A stretch of DNA of 64,000 nt, taken from the NCBI GenBank assembly GCA_951799445.1, contig OX637295.1, positions 6,014,001 through 6,078,000 on the forward strand, written 5' to 3'. Source of the stretch: Pseudisothecium myosuroides (Eukaryota > Streptophyta > Bryopsida > Hypnales > Lembophyllaceae). Under the pieces are notes generated by a model. The model did no database searches and was not told where the DNA came from. It worked only from the letters and a program-made list of their open reading frames with translations. Position 1 is the first letter of the stretch, and each line of letters begins with the position of its first letter. The position numbers were made by a program, and so were the translations under genes. Shown here piece after piece: positions 13,240 to 25,719 of this stretch.

Positions 13240-14105
13240 ACCTACACGTAAGATGCGCAAAATCGTATACAATCTGCCTCCGAACACTCTGGAGTCTTCG
13301 GATCCGGGGCCGAGTTCGCTTACCAGCATCAACGTCAAGCTGGAATCCTTTGGCTGCGATTTTCTCAACACCGAACCCGTGCATCAACAATCCGTGTCTG
13401 CGATTGCTGTGGCAGCTCAGATCCAAGTGTTGGTGCAAATTTGACGGAGTGCGGTGAAGCTTGGTGTCGGTGGAAGCTCATCAGCTGCCGCTGGTCAGTT
13501 CTTAGGGTTTGCTTGCTTGGAGAAGACGTGGTATTCTTTCTTTTGCGTGATTCATCGAGTTTTTGGTCTACATTTTGTCTCTGTTTTGGATCGGAATTTT
13601 GATTGCACCAGTTAGGGTTTTGCACTATGGTGGCATTTGAATCTCTTTTGGTTATCGTTGAGATTTAAATTTAGGGTGAGTTTGTTGGTGTGAGAATTTT
13701 ATTTTGAAGAATATTGAGCCGATTAGAGATTGTTAGAATTCTTAGGTGATTGAGAGAACAGAATTTAGGGTGGGCGAGTACTGAAAGACTTTAAGGTGAC
13801 CTTATTGTTTCTTAAGCCGGAACTTCAATCGGGCATTAAGTTCTCAATTCTGGAAATTTGGAGGTGGGTAGGGGCTCTTGAGATTGAGATTGGGACTCTT
13901 TGCGAGATCCTTAATTTGATATGTGATTCAATGGTGGAGTGAGAAATCGCTCAAATTCTCAGGATCGCATCATTCTAAGTTTTGGTTTGCTGCACGTTTT
14001 GGTGATATTTTTCGAAGCTTTAGTCGTGGCGTCGCTCGTTTCTTTGAAGTGGGAACATTTTAGTTTCTGACCTTTTTTAATAAATTTTGTAGGATTCAGT
14101 GAGCT
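13240..14105 (+). promoter_or_regulatory. Probable 5' leader of YIF1 with a leader intron and telo-box motifs
   Basis: Base composition turns GC-richer at about 13240. Two TTAGGGTTT motifs (near 13502 and 13612) resemble plant telo-boxes common in promoters and leaders of growth-related genes. A pyrimidine-rich tract ending TTTTGTAG just before 14092 is a good splice acceptor, so the leader probably contains an intron that ends 14 bases before the start codon. Short ORFs here on both strands have no recognisable product. Confidence 0.5.
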
Positions 14106-15504
14106 ATGGCCTGGCAACCGGGCCCTGGCTTCGATCAATATGGCGCGCAACCAGGAATGCAACTGGGAATGCAACCGGGAATGCCGCAAGCTCCAATGGG
14201 GCCAAGTAATCCGTTGAATGACGTATTTTATGGTGCCGGTCCAGGATTATTGGGAACTTACTTGGGGAACAGCAAAGATTATGTGCAGAGCAATGTAAGT
14301 CGTCTCTCTATTTTCCAGCTCCGAGTGCTTGAATATTGCTGTTGTTCGTTTGAGACTTTTTAAACTGAATTCTGAGTGGTTAGAAGATCTTCTAACGTCA
14401 TTTTTACGTGATGACATGCATATATGTGGTTAACAGGTCAGCAGGTATTTGGCAACTCACGACATTCAGTATTATTTTCAAGTGACCGATCAATATATAA
14501 AGAACAAGCTCAAAGTGGTTCTCTGCCCTTTCCTTCATAAGGTTTTCATCCTCTCATTATAAAGCCTCCTCTCCATCTCGACTATCTTCCTCCAAAAAGT
14601 CTTGAAAGGTTGATCAGAGTATGTTTTGGTACTTTTTTGTGAGTCCCAGCTGACTAGATTGTCAATTCGTCTTCTACAGGGCCATTGGACCAGAGTAGCT
14701 GAGCAAGTGGCAGGTGGTTTGAAATACAAGCCTCCTCGTCATGACATCAATGCTCCAGACCTCTACCTTCCTCTCATGGCTTTTGCAACGTACATCATGC
14801 TGTGTGGCTTTACGCTCGGGCAGGCCGGCAAGTATGTATCTTCGTATCTTTTCCACATTGCCTTGATTTCTTGAAGGAAACATCATAAAGGTCCTTCCCC
14901 AGAAAATATGAACTGTTTCAGTGCTACTTCAGTTGATTGATCGGTTGGTACTGAGTTGACACTGTTTTGGTGCCATAAATACAAAAGATGAAATAATGTT
15001 GCTCTTATTTAGGTCTCAGGGCATGCGTCTTTGCTCCGTCACCTATAGACTTGTCCAGGCTTTACTTTGATGACATTTAACCTCTTATCCACTTCCTTGA
15101 TATTCATGCACATCTTCTCTTGCAGGTTCAAACCAGACGTCATGAGTGGACTAGTTACGAAAGCAACGGTGGGGTGGGCCGTGGAAACGATAATGTTGAA
15201 GTCACTCGGATGGGCTTTAGGAAGCAAAGATGCTCCAACGTTAGATATTTTAGCTTACGGGGGTTACTCTTTCATTGGAGTGTCTTTGGCTGTGTTTTCC
15301 AATTTGTTTTCAACTTATGCTTACTACTTGACATGGGTCTATACAAGTCTCTGCATGGCGAGCTTTCTGGTGAGGACGATGAAACGTTTGCTGTTTGCTG
15401 AGGCAAGGAGGTTTGATAGAGATTCAACTCGGCACAACTACCTGCTTTTGCTAATGGCTTTGGCCCAGTTCCCTTTGTTTTACTGGCTAGTACATGTGAG
15501 ATAG
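14106..15504 (+). CDS. YIF1: YIF1 family protein (ER-Golgi trafficking), four exons
   Basis: YIF1 is a multi-pass membrane protein that pairs with YIP1-family proteins in vesicle traffic between ER and Golgi. Exons 14106-14294, 14437-14541, 14680-14831 and 15126-15504 join in phase to 274 residues, a normal length. The start fits the family: a short Gly/Pro/Met/Gln-rich cytosolic head is followed by [19 protein letters not shown]. Family-typical stretches include [39 protein letters not shown] and [11 protein letters not shown]. The C-terminal half shows several hydrophobic segments, and the last ends [14 protein letters not shown]. All borders are GT-AG. No breaks or missing segments are seen. 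Confidence 0.95.
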
Positions 15505-16394
15505 GGTCCTTTGCATACCAATACAAATTCTTCATAGAAATTAGGTGAATTACAATTTTGTTTAAGAGAAGACAGGACTACTGCAGCAAATGGTGTTCCA
15601 CCCAATTTTGATCTCAGTTTTGCCGTTGCCTCTCTTGGTTATTTATGGCGACTCCTTCATGGTTTCACCTACTTCAGGGTTCTTGTAGAGTTTCCATTCA
15701 CGGACGTACAGTGTGTATGTGGTCTCTTTTGTAATCCTGTCAGCAATCTTGCCAATCCCTCTAGGGTTTCCTAGAGTCCATCTCTCGTGTTTATAAAGGA
15801 TGTATTCTTTGTATATATGCGGTTGGGTTGGGCCGTGGAAACAACGGAAGGGAGGATGTATTCTTTGTATATATGTCACTGGTATTGGCCTCTTGTGAGC
15901 TTGGGGCTGCTCTTTTTTCGACCAGGAAGGATTAGGTGAGGGTTCATATGAAATCCTTCAATATTAAAAGTATATCAAGAGAAGCTATTGTCTAAAAGGA
16001 TGAATATAAAAGATATCAGTTGGGAGCCCCTTACCTCCTCCCTTCCGTTACTATGTTTCATGCCCGGAGCACTCGCCACCAGAGGCATGCTTGCAACAAT
16101 TGAGATCTCTAGCATTGACAGAAACATCGGTTGGACTTCAGAGTAATCTGAACCAAAACAGGGAAGCTCATGAAATAGCTTCATGCATGCCAGAAGTGAG
16201 TATCGCATACAATATAACAATGATAAAAATGTTTCAAGTGACGCAAACAGTATCCTCGACCTTGGAATCAATACCTCTCAAATCAATCAAGTACCCTCTT
16301 GTCAAGCATGAAACAAGAAAACAGATACAAATTAAAAAGAACCTGTCATTTGCGTTCTTCTCAAACAAAAAGTAGACCAGGTTCAAATTAACGC
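15505..16394. other. Convergent 3' region between YIF1 and Obg
   Basis: This ~0.9 kb stretch separates the stop codons of two converging genes and should hold both 3' UTRs. Short ORFs on either strand match nothing. There is a short direct repeat, GGATGTATTCTTTGTATATA, near 15798 and 15854. Confidence 0.5.
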
Positions 16395-19278
16395 TCAGCT
16401 CGACGTTACAGCAGACGGCCGGGACCTCATCCAAGCAGTGTTGTCTCTGGTTCTATGGGCTCTCTTTTCGTCAATGAGCAATCTCAACCCTACTCTAAGC
16501 TCATCAACTCCTTCCTCCAAAACTGCACAGACTGGGAAAACAGGCATCTCGTCACCCACTCTCCTTCGAAGCTCCTCCAGTGCTAATTCCGTTCCAGGTT
16601 CGTCGATTTTGTTGGCCACAACGAGGGCTGGGCGAGTGGACAGGCCAGCGTCGTACTTATCCAGTTCAAACTTGAGCTCCTCTAATTGGTCCCATGGCAA
16701 AGGACCTTTCTGGTCTCCTATACCGGCTGACAAGTCCACAACGTACGCAAGCGCTTTCGTACGCTCAATGTGGCGTAAAAATGCATGGCCTAGCCCACGG
16801 TTTAGATGTGCCCCCTTTATCAGTCCAGGGATATCTGCCACCGTCAGGGCAAAATGATCGTCATATTCTAACTTCCCAATGTTTGGTCTCAGAGTTGTGA
16901 ACGCATAATGCCCGACTACGGGCTTTGCTCGCGACATTGCACCCAGCAAAGTACTCTTCCCAGCGTTTGGAGCGCCCACTAACCCAACATCAGCTATCGT
17001 TTTTAACTCCAGCACTAGGATAGCTTCCGATCCAGGTGAGCCATCCTCATGTTCCAGGCTGGGAAGTGATTTTGTTTTACCCACTCCTCTTGCAATGGAT
17101 GCGTTCCCTCGGCCCCCTTCACCTCCGGTTCCCATTACTAGACTCTGTCCAGGCTTCACAAATTCAGTAACTGCATATTTAGTAATTGTGTTCCTGCTGC
17201 TAGGAATCACTTCAGTCACTTGATCGGCCTCTTCTAAACCATCCTCGTCTTCATCTTCTTCCTCACTGTCTTCATCACCTGCCAAACATGTTATTTTAGC
17301 TGCAAATGTGGCATGGACAGACATACGAGCAATCTTCAAATTCTCATCAGGAATATGGAAATACTGAAAAGAGGATACAAAGCCAAAAATTCAACATTAA
17401 CTTCGACGTCCACTTTCATTGCGTTTGAAAAACAGGAGGACTGAAGTCATTATCCCAGTTTTCTCAGAGGGCTATAGATCTCCAAGATCTGACAGCACTG
17501 ATTTAATCTATAAGGGAGGGTTACGTTCAAAAACAGCCTCGGGCCTCTCGAACCTCCCAGCCCTCAACCGATTACGTAGTACACGACAAAACAGGTGCAT
17601 TGCTGACAACGACTGCAAGAAGTTGCAAGGAAAGTTCTTGTGATGGTCTTTGACCTTCTCTAGAGCAATGTAGCAGTTGATCCTCCTCCTCACCAACTCT
17701 ACTTTCATCGATAATCAAGTGCTCGTCATCATTGGCAGGACTGCTCAGGGGTGCTTCAGCAACTGGTACCTTCCCTTGTCCACCGGGACCTCCCATTTCA
17801 TCACCGTGCTCGTCCTGTTGAACTTTACAGTCCGACACCAATTGACTGGAACTCTTTGCCAGAAGTCTTGTTTTGGCGTTGTCCAGAAATAAGTTATCTA
17901 ACCATGCAGCTGATATTTCTGACGACTCTTCGTCGTTGGCTATGGCACCAGCGGCACCCTCTGCATGATCAGGGATTTTGGAGTGCTCCCACGTTGAATG
18001 GTCGGGAGTAACAGGGGACTGCTCAAGCGAAGGAACCGAACCAGACACCAAGTGCACCACTGTACCAACGGGGACTTGCACTATCTGAGGTAAACAAGAA
18101 ATAATCAATAACAGACAGCACTCATGAGTATAAGTGGCGAGGCAACTTTTGAGAACACTGCAACTAAGAGTAAATTAGTTAGAAAAAGTCATGCCAAAAT
18201 TAGAGAAAGTCAAAGGAAGTAAAGCTTTGACATAATCTCACATTTGAGGCCAATGGCTCATTGGCTTGAAGAGACGAGCTCTCACATGTTCAAATTGAGC
18301 TTAACATTGAAAACCATGTGTCAAGGATTCGTTTTCAGAGGGTGCTCCAGGACAGTTCTTCACAATGTTCTGATAATTAATCAGCAAAACATTAACCCTG
18401 CGGTCAAGTACCTTGTCTAAACCCCTGCTGCCAACTCGACGCTTCGACGAACCTTGGCAACCTTTCTTGCCGTTCTGCACATGTCAGCAAATAATAATGA
18501 TCAATGTAGGGCCCCATATGCCAGATCCTAGAAATGAAACTAAGTTCCTTTTTCAGCTCAAAAATGAATGAGGAAAGCTAAAATTCTCGAAATCATTAAC
18601 GGTAGGTAGGAGGCATACAAGGTGATGTTGCAAATTGCTGAGGTCCCATTCGGCGGCAGAACTGACAAGGATGACATCACCACCCCGTCCTCCATTCCCC
18701 CCTGCATTGGTAAACGATTAAAGCACGAGAATCCAAGTCTGATTTCAAAACCTTAAAATCTTGAATGATGAGTACATATTGAATTTGAGAATGTACATCA
18801 CCTCAGTGAATATCACGTCAGGTCTTGTATTAATTTTAGGATATCTACCCGAAAAGCTTTGAACCCTAATAACTTTCGCATACAGTATTCAAATACATTC
18901 TTCAGTGCGTTGACATCCACTTTCAATCGCAATCAAGAACCGATCAATAATAGACCAGACACAATGCTCTCAATGCACAATGTGTGCTCAATGCACAATG
19001 CAAAAATCTAGGTTCTCAACGCATGACGAAGAGACAACAAGGAAGGAAATTCCATTGATGCTCCAGGGTACAGTAAATTCACCGTCTGCAATGCCATGGC
19101 GTGAATGGCGACTTTTGCGGAAGCTGGTGCAACCTGAGCCGCCAGGGCCACCCCGGACGCTCAGCCGGAAGCGATCCACCAGTTTGCGCTCCTGCAAAGG
19201 AGCACGTTTGGCAGAAGTAGCGAACAGACGAGCGGCAACCAGCGAGGAGGTCGAGCGGAAGAAAGCGCCCACAGCCAT
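16395..19278 (-). CDS. OBGM: Obg GTPase, mitochondrial type, five exons
   Basis: Obg-family GTPase that acts in organellar ribosome assembly. Exons on the minus strand: 19278-19083, 18701-18619, 18474-18412, 18084 to about 17770, and 17363-16395. Exon 1 encodes a probable targeting peptide (MAVGAFFRSTSSLVAARLFA), then DRFRLSVRGGPGGSGCTSFR. Exon 2 gives GGNGGRGGDVIL; together these are the glycine-rich Obg fold. Exon 4 has VQVPVGTVVHLVSGS and a long acidic, low-conservation insert. Exon 5 resumes the Obg fold at GGEGGRGNASIARG. It then carries the G domain: G1 GAPNAGKST, switch I FTTLRPNIG, G3 VADIPGLIKGAH and G4 NKID. The exon 4 donor is the weak point: AAG/GTACCA at 17770 keeps the phase and would give about 541 residues, but later donors near 17620 are possible. 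The Arg-rich N-terminus and similarity to plant OBGM favour mitochondria over plastids. Confidence 0.9.
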
Positions 19279-19940
19279 GACTAATCTCCTCTACGAGATC
19301 CCGATCTCAAGTTCTCCATCTGCAAATTCTTCATCATCCCGCATTCTTCACACTTTAGGTCTGAGTGTCGAACAAATTTTCACAGCAGAATTCTAACGTA
19401 ATAACTTCCCCAAATTTTGTGGAACGAAGAGATGATAGACAATTCAAAAGCTTTGCAAAAAGCATCGACCTAATTAGAGCGCAATCACTTACTTTTGATC
19501 AGTAGTTGAAATCTAACGTATGATGGTGAGTTCTCACCAGATCTGTCTTCGATAACTGAGAGTGATAAGCCCTAGTAATACTCGATAGAAGTCAGGTTTC
19601 TTTCCACACCGCAATTCGTCGACTGAGCGCAGGAATCCAAAATTTGTGCGAGGTTTCGCATAGCTGTTACACTAGAATTGGACGGTGTTCTGTATGATTA
19701 TTGCCCGTTGCCGGATGCTCCCACAAACTCGCCGTGTACCCAAATCACTCAGCAGCAATCGAAAACTCACAAATTCCATTGTCTCCTGAAACCCTGAGCC
19801 TAAATTCACACCAAGCAGACTATTCCTCAACAATCCTCTACTGATCAATCAAACTTCACCCAATATTTTCAAAAACCATCGCTCGCTTCACAGTTCCACC
19901 ACCGACATGCTCTATACTCTAAACTCGTCCAACGATTTCT

Positions 19941-19971
19941 TTTAGGGTTTAGGGTTTTAGGGTTTTTAGGG
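19941..19971. promoter_or_regulatory. Telo-box cluster upstream of Obg
   Basis: Four closely spaced TTTAGGG-like units with varied spacers lie about 660 bases upstream of the Obg start codon. On the gene strand they read as AAACCCTAA-type telo-boxes, a motif known from plant promoters of translation and ribosome-related genes. The array is too short and irregular to be a telomere remnant. Confidence 0.55.
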
Positions 19972-22345
19972 CTCAAGGTTTATGATGATTTGAATGTTAC
20001 ACTTTGTGAACATCCAACTGATCCAAGGCAGACACAGACGTCTCTTAAGGTAGCCGACCCATTTTCAACCACTGAAGCAATTTACGCATATTTGGAGCGC
20101 AAGTTTTTCGAGTGCGGAATTTTTCCCGTGTACAAAAATAGAGTTTGGAAGGATTGTAAATTTTTTCAGAATTTTATTATATAAAAACGTATTATACATG
20201 AATTTTTTAGTGAAAGATTCTCTTCGACCTATAACGGTGATATTGACCCTTTTATTTCTAACTGTAGGCTGATTGCAAAATCGACAAAAGGTTGGTTGCA
20301 ATACTGAGAGGCTTGTAGCCAATCATAATGTGCCGCAATTGCTCTGGGGATTGAGCCACAACTTCACGGAAAGAGAGCAGCCTATAGATTAGAAATCAAG
20401 GATGATCACAAATGTTTCAGCTACCTTAAGTTAGAGCAAACCCTTCCAAATTGCCCAGCAAAATTATTTCTAATTTTTTTTTCTAACTTTTGATTGATGT
20501 GGAAATAAAAACTAAGAATATTGCATCATTAACTTCTAAACATCTAGAGCCTTCTCAAGAATTCACAATTTGAGAAAAATCATTATAAAGTGCTATTTGG
20601 AAGAATATTTTGGAAGTGATATAGAAGTAAAAGTTGTAGACTTTGAATTTTAGATTCCATCCGTACGGTTAGATTCACCAATGCCATTAGCAATATTTTT
20701 TTTTTATAAATTTTGAAATGGAAATTTCTAAAGTCCTTCTAAATTCCAAAATATTATCATTTTTTGAATAAAATTTAGAAGAATAGATTTGAAATGAGGC
20801 TCTCTTGACATGGAGATTTTTTGAGATTTTTGTGTTCTTTAAATCTACGACCTCATCTTTGCAAATCCACTTATGAATTGGAGTCACTGCAATTTTGGCT
20901 TGGTCAACCACTTGACATACTTCCACATTTGCAACATTAGAAAAATATGTACTCTACTAACACCAAATCTGACCATTAGATAGAACATTCAACAACTTGA
21001 TAAAGTATCTCCACAAATTTGGATGACTTTCATCCAAGTAGTAATGAGGATGAAACTTGAGTTTCAATTTGTTAGTTGTCTAAAAATTGGACGTCGAATC
21101 ACTTAAGGGTTAAAAGTCAAATTTGAAAATTGAACAAGCAAATTGAACTCAATACAAGTAAGTTAAAATACAAGAATTATAGAGCCCCCAATTGTAGTGC
21201 CATTTATATGATTTTTCTTTCTTGAACATGATTTGCCCTAGCCTCTATAATTTTTATTTTTTATCTTACTTTTAATAATTTATTTTGGTCATCTAAATTA
21301 AAAATAAAAAAATTCTTGTGCCTACTGTGAGTGAATTTTATGTGCACTTCCAATGATAGTATTCTCAAGTTCTAATTCCATACTAGTCAAAAGTTAGTAA
21401 TGTTTTTGCCAAGCCAATATGTTGGGTGCATTGAAGATGTACTTATCCAAAAAGGCCCATATTACTCTATTTTTGAAGGGCCAAAGAATAGTATGTGATG
21501 CAAGATTGTACATGTACTTTCCCTTCTTATGTTGATTTCCAATATCCTATATTCTAGTTTTTATGGTCCATTTCACATAGGGTGTGTTTCTAAAATATAA
21601 AATTGTCTAAAGTTAAAAGAACTACAGACTTTTAAAGAGTTGTAAGGATTGGTAGAATATTTTTAGTCAAATACTTATATAAAAAAAATCGTGTATTTGG
21701 ATATTGAATATGAGTTGAAAATAAATTGTTTATAAATCTAATCCAAGTGAACCACTTCTTCTTGTAAGATCGTTAAGTATGGACATGTCAAGTGAGATAT
21801 TGAACTTGTTTGAAGTCTCACTTAAATTTTGAAGCCCTAATTTCTTGTAACAATTTTTTATTTACTTTTAAACAAATGAATAATTTATTCCACTACAAGA
21901 TAAACAAACTAAGCACCTAAAGAAGAGGAAGACCTTGGTAAAAAACAAAACATAAACAACCAAACTATTCCAACAAGCCGCAATGCGAGGGTTGTTCATT
22001 AACCACAATTCTCAAGCCTTGCCTAATACCAAGAAATGGCATTTGCCAATCCACTTTGTGATGGATGAAGGCTTCCCAAAGCTTTTAATTTACCTTTTGC
22101 CTCACCTAGTCTTCATGGTTGAAAGTGAGGCATTCCTCTCTAACAAACAAATTCCAATGATAAAACCATAGAAGAGGGTCTAGAGCGTGACGTTGTCTTT
22201 GAGCCGTTGGAATTTTTTCTTATTTGTTTGTTAGAATTTTGTGAAGTAGATAATAACTTGATATTCTACCTCATGCACCAAATGCATTCCCTATACTTAG
22301 CATACATATATAAACATTGCCATTTTTTCTCATACTATTGGGTCT
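19972..22345. other. AT-rich intergenic stretch
   Basis: Nothing recognisable was found on either strand. Short ORFs are low-complexity and AT-driven. The stretch ends where similarity to the terpene synthase gene starts. Confidence 0.5.
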
Positions 22346-22930
22346 TATAGTTACTATTATGTGCAGTGTTGCAAATGTTGGTGGGAAATTTATTCAGATG
22401 GTGATAGAGTTTGCCAGTGATACCTACATTTCGGGTATATTGAGGACAAATCTGTACTTTGAAAACATAACTACGACAACTTCCATCCATATTGGATTTG
22501 TAAACAATGCCTTTTCATACCACAAGGAGAGCTCAATAGAACGAAAATCCTCGCAATTTGATCACCATACTCATGGAATGTGAAGGAAAACCTTTTGTCC
22601 AGACGATGCATATGGTAATAGACTTGGTGAATACATATGCTTGTGTAGTGATGGATTTGGAGGCTAACGCTTAGAACTCCACTTTGTGAAATCACTTGTA
22701 GGATATCAAATTTCTCATTGCTGAAAATGTTCACTTTAGTCCCATGGACAATCGCTATCGGCATCCTCATTCATTATTTCCTGAACTGAGAGACATGACT
22801 AATAGTTGGAAAATCCTTCACGTCAAGCCAAAGGGCCAAGGCTCTAGTTCTTTTTCTTGGCAGGTTGTTCGTGGCACAATTTTGTCTACCAATATATGCT
22901 TTCATTACCTTTAATTCCTCAAAAGGATAG
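22346..22930 (+). pseudogene. MTPSL terpene synthase fragment, 3' third, broken
   Basis: This is a decayed partial copy of the intact MTPSL gene at 27166-28251. Similarity begins inside the coding sequence, at the equivalent of residue 205-210, and runs past the stop codon into the 3' flank (GTCTACCAATATATGCTTTC here, GTCTACCAATGTATGCTTTC after the intact gene). Matching peptides include QMVIEFASDTYISGILRTN, TTTTSIHIGF and HPHSLFPELRDM. The metal-binding motif NDVFSYHKE is changed to NNAFSYHKE, losing its key Asp. A frame change follows, then several in-frame stops. Because intact and broken copies share non-coding 3' flank, this is a DNA-level duplication rather than a processed copy of the coding sequence. 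Confidence 0.9.
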
Positions 22931-23646
22931 GATATTGTCTCTAAAAAATAGAATACTAGTGAATGATGAACTACAAATTTGTTTTTGAATTATGCTTTGA
23001 ATTTCTTTTGGAATAATTCTTCATTCTAAAAACATGACCTAATTTTCTATCATTGATTGGAGAGAAGATATATGGTATCACTAGCAAGAGCGATGGCTCT
23101 ATTTGGCATATTGTCAGAGGCTACCTTTTTGTATTGGAATAAATTGTTCCTTTTATGACAAAAAAAGAAAAGAAAAAAGAAAGAAACTTAAATTGATGGC
23201 ATCTTATTCTTTCTTCATGTGCTTTAAGTATTTAAAAGTGAAGTCCTCCCATAATTATGCTTTATGTCTCATGTCCAATGAGACTTCTTTTTTCACAAAA
23301 TTTAGGGAGAATCGGATATATGCAACTTAGACATAAACTTCATTTTCTGGTTAGCTTCACAATATTTACTGTGGAGGACTAGCGTTTGCTTTCTTAGGTC
23401 CAGAGTTTGAGCAGAATTTCAAGTTATTTGGCCTCATATCCTGTGAATTTCTTACTTTCTGACACATGCTATCTTGTTTATTTTATTTATTTTTTGAAAC
23501 ATACAGCCTGGACTGACGCAACCCAAGGCAATCTGGTGTGAGCATGTTATCTTATTTTCTTTCAGGGTAACTTATCTGGAGTCTGGACACTACTCCCGTA
23601 CATGGCAGCTGGGATTGGCTGAATTGTGTTCTTCTCACATCAGCGT

Positions 23647-23768
23647 GGGAGGAAACAATCCTCTTGATTTATTGAGAGATGCAACATTCATTTCAAGTTC
23701 TCAGCACCGCAGGAAACAATTATCTTCATTTGTTGAGTGATTCAATATTCATTTCCAGTTCTCCCCAT
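23647..23768. repeat. Tandem duplication, two units of ~61 bases
   Basis: Two adjacent diverged copies share AGGAAACAAT, ATTTATTGAGAGAT / ATTTGTTGAGTGAT and CATTCATTTCAAGTTCTC. No function is apparent. Confidence 0.7.
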
Positions 23769-24114
23769 CGACTGTCTTTCACTCAATTTTTGTTGACATG
23801 GTTTCAACATGCAGATGGAAATTTCTAAAAGCATCACCCCTTTCTCATTGTTCAATGGCTTTGCTGAAATGGAGATCAGTCTGATGATCATGGGCAGCTA
23901 GTACTGTCATTCCAGTAAATCCACTTGAATATTTTTCCAGGATCTGTGAACAGGAAACAGAAATGAGACTCAGTTGATCTTGTCTTCAATCAGTGATTCA
24001 AAGTCAGGTTATGTTCACAAACCAGAGAAGAGGAGAAGCTTATCAAAGGATCGTCCACTCTCAAATAGTTTTTCTGCCACTGCTCAACTCGAAAGCAATG
24101 GCAATACAGACACA

Positions 24115-24471
24115 CTAACTAAGCCTATTGTCTTTAGGAGTAGCCGGCTGTGGCACTTCTATGCGATCAATGTTTGAAGAAACAGCTCTGTTGTAATCCA
24201 CAATCACATTCCTCTTTCCACTTCTTATTTGAAAACTGAGCATTTCAAGATTTGCTTTCTCCAGTACTTGATCACCCAAAATCATAACATCCTCATTGAG
24301 AGTATATAACTCATACATGGAGCCTGTTTGTGAAAAACATACACAGCATGTTCTATTTCCATAAGCGGGCTCCAAGTTTAGGAGTGATATTTGTACAGTA
24401 GGGTACAATAATCTTACAAACTGCCTAGGTATTGTGCCATTCAAAGGAATTTTACATAATATAGAATACAA
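24115..24471 (-). pseudogene. Unrecognised 118-codon ORF with a second decayed copy in the window
   Basis: The minus-strand ORF contains YELYTLNEDVMILGDQVLEK and RSGKRNVIVDYNRAVSSN. I do not recognise the family. The segment 24160-24310 is similar to 36605-36760 in the same orientation (both contain CAGCTCT.TTGTAATCCACAATCA). The second copy has indels and stops. The pattern fits a dispersed gene relic or a piece carried by a mobile element. Confidence 0.35.
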
Positions 24472-24514
24472 TTGGCATTCTTTTGTCTTGCATAATTAGC
24501 AATCTATTCTTATG

Positions 24515-24675
24515 CAATTCCAATTAAGCATACCAAGTTTCCAGTTTCAAAAAAACAAAACTTCATATTTGGTGAATTGTTTCATTTAATATTCATGGAT
24601 TTACATGATAATTGATTGAAAAACATTGAAGATTAATTTTTAAAATTTGGATTGCATAGATATGTAGGAAACATC
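24515..24675. mobile_element. Decayed half-arm of the CAGTG-ended Tc1/mariner-type family
   Basis: The stretch from GCATACCAAGTTTCCAG to ATATGTAGGAAACATCC follows the same order as 42785-42935 inside the better preserved element at 42660-43529. That element has AGTATACCAAATTTCCAC and ATATGTAGGAATCATCC. Terminal sequences are missing. It abuts the left inverted repeat at 24676. Confidence 0.55.
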
Positions 24676-25478
24676 CATATTGAGTTGTTGAAAGCCCTTG
24701 TTTCAGAGTGTTGAATGTCCCCTTCTTTGCACTCTTGAACTTTTTTGAGCTTTGCCAGCAGCAATGGCACTTCGTCATGCTGTTTGCAATCTTGAACTCT
24801 CTGATCCACGGCATATAACTTATGTACTCTCTGGACAAAATTAGTTCTTCTTCTCTCTGTTTCCTTGATTGTGGACATCCTCCTGCACTGTCTGCAGGTT
24901 TTGTGATCTGTCTCAGCTTAATTCATCAGCACAAATTCCTAAGTGCACTCAAGGCAGTCAAGATGGAGAATGGAGAATTGTGTTACACAAACATTTCACA
25001 AATCACAACAACTGAAGTGGTAATCTCAAGCTACAGTAGCATGCACTTGACGTTGCTGGTGGCCTCTTAAGAGGCCATGAGTGCAGTTATCACCTTTCAA
25101 TTTCCGCGACCTCAAAACTGGATGTCCCACCCGTTTTCAAGCCACTTTTTGGCCTTTTTTTTTTCAAGCCTGGTGGTGATGCCATCAGCACCTCTGCTTT
25201 GTGTGCTCAGCCACTGTACGAGTGATTGTAAGCTCTGTCTGGTGACTCGAAAGTGACAATTACATGTGACCACTCTTCCATGGTGTTTCTTAGGCCACAC
25301 TCTCCCACGTTTGGACGGTGAAAAGGCTGTGCTCCTTGAGGAGTTGATGAATATTGTTTGTGTGTGTGCAGTCAATGACATCAGCACCTGTCAATGAAAT
25401 CATCATCTGTGTGTTCAGCAAAACTGTGTTTGAGTGATTCTAAGTCCGGTTGCCAAGTGCACACACGTCATAGTGACT
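24676..25478 (+). repeat. Left arm of a ~0.8 kb inverted repeat pair
   Basis: This segment is the reverse complement of 31674-32447, very similar along its full length with a few small indels. Shared landmarks are CATATTGAGTTGTTG at one end and CGTCATAGTGACT at the other. The 16-base palindrome GGCCTCTTAAGAGGCC (around 25062) is preserved in both arms. Neither end has its own terminal inverted repeat or an obvious target duplication. Open frames in the arms are not conserved in phase, so I do not call a gene. Confidence 0.85.
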
Positions 25479-25719
25479 ATGAACCTGGCATTGTTCATGA
25501 TTTAAATGGTACCATGTGTGCTCTACCATGGTGTTTATTAGACCATGTGAAGGCTAAATTGGCAGGTGCTCCTTGGATGGGCCAGTACAGTACAGTACAG
25601 TCTCAGGGTTACGGCAAAGTAGTGGTAGTCTAGTGCGTGTTGCTGACCAGCCTTACTACCAGAAAATGAACATGAGGAACCCAGGCTGTTCGAGTGGCTA
25701 GATATTCAAAGTTTGCTTC

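Noticed and set aside
13253..13444. 63-codon ORF in the YIF1 leader
   Set aside because: No recognisable protein, opposed by an equally long antisense ORF, and placed where a 5' UTR is expected.
16438..16857. 139-codon plus-strand ORF opposite the Obg GTPase domain
   Set aside because: It is the antisense shadow of Obg exon 5, which has a complete set of G motifs on the other strand.
19941..19971. Possible telomere remnant
   Set aside because: Only about four units with uneven spacing, located in a gene promoter; it fits a telo-box cluster better.
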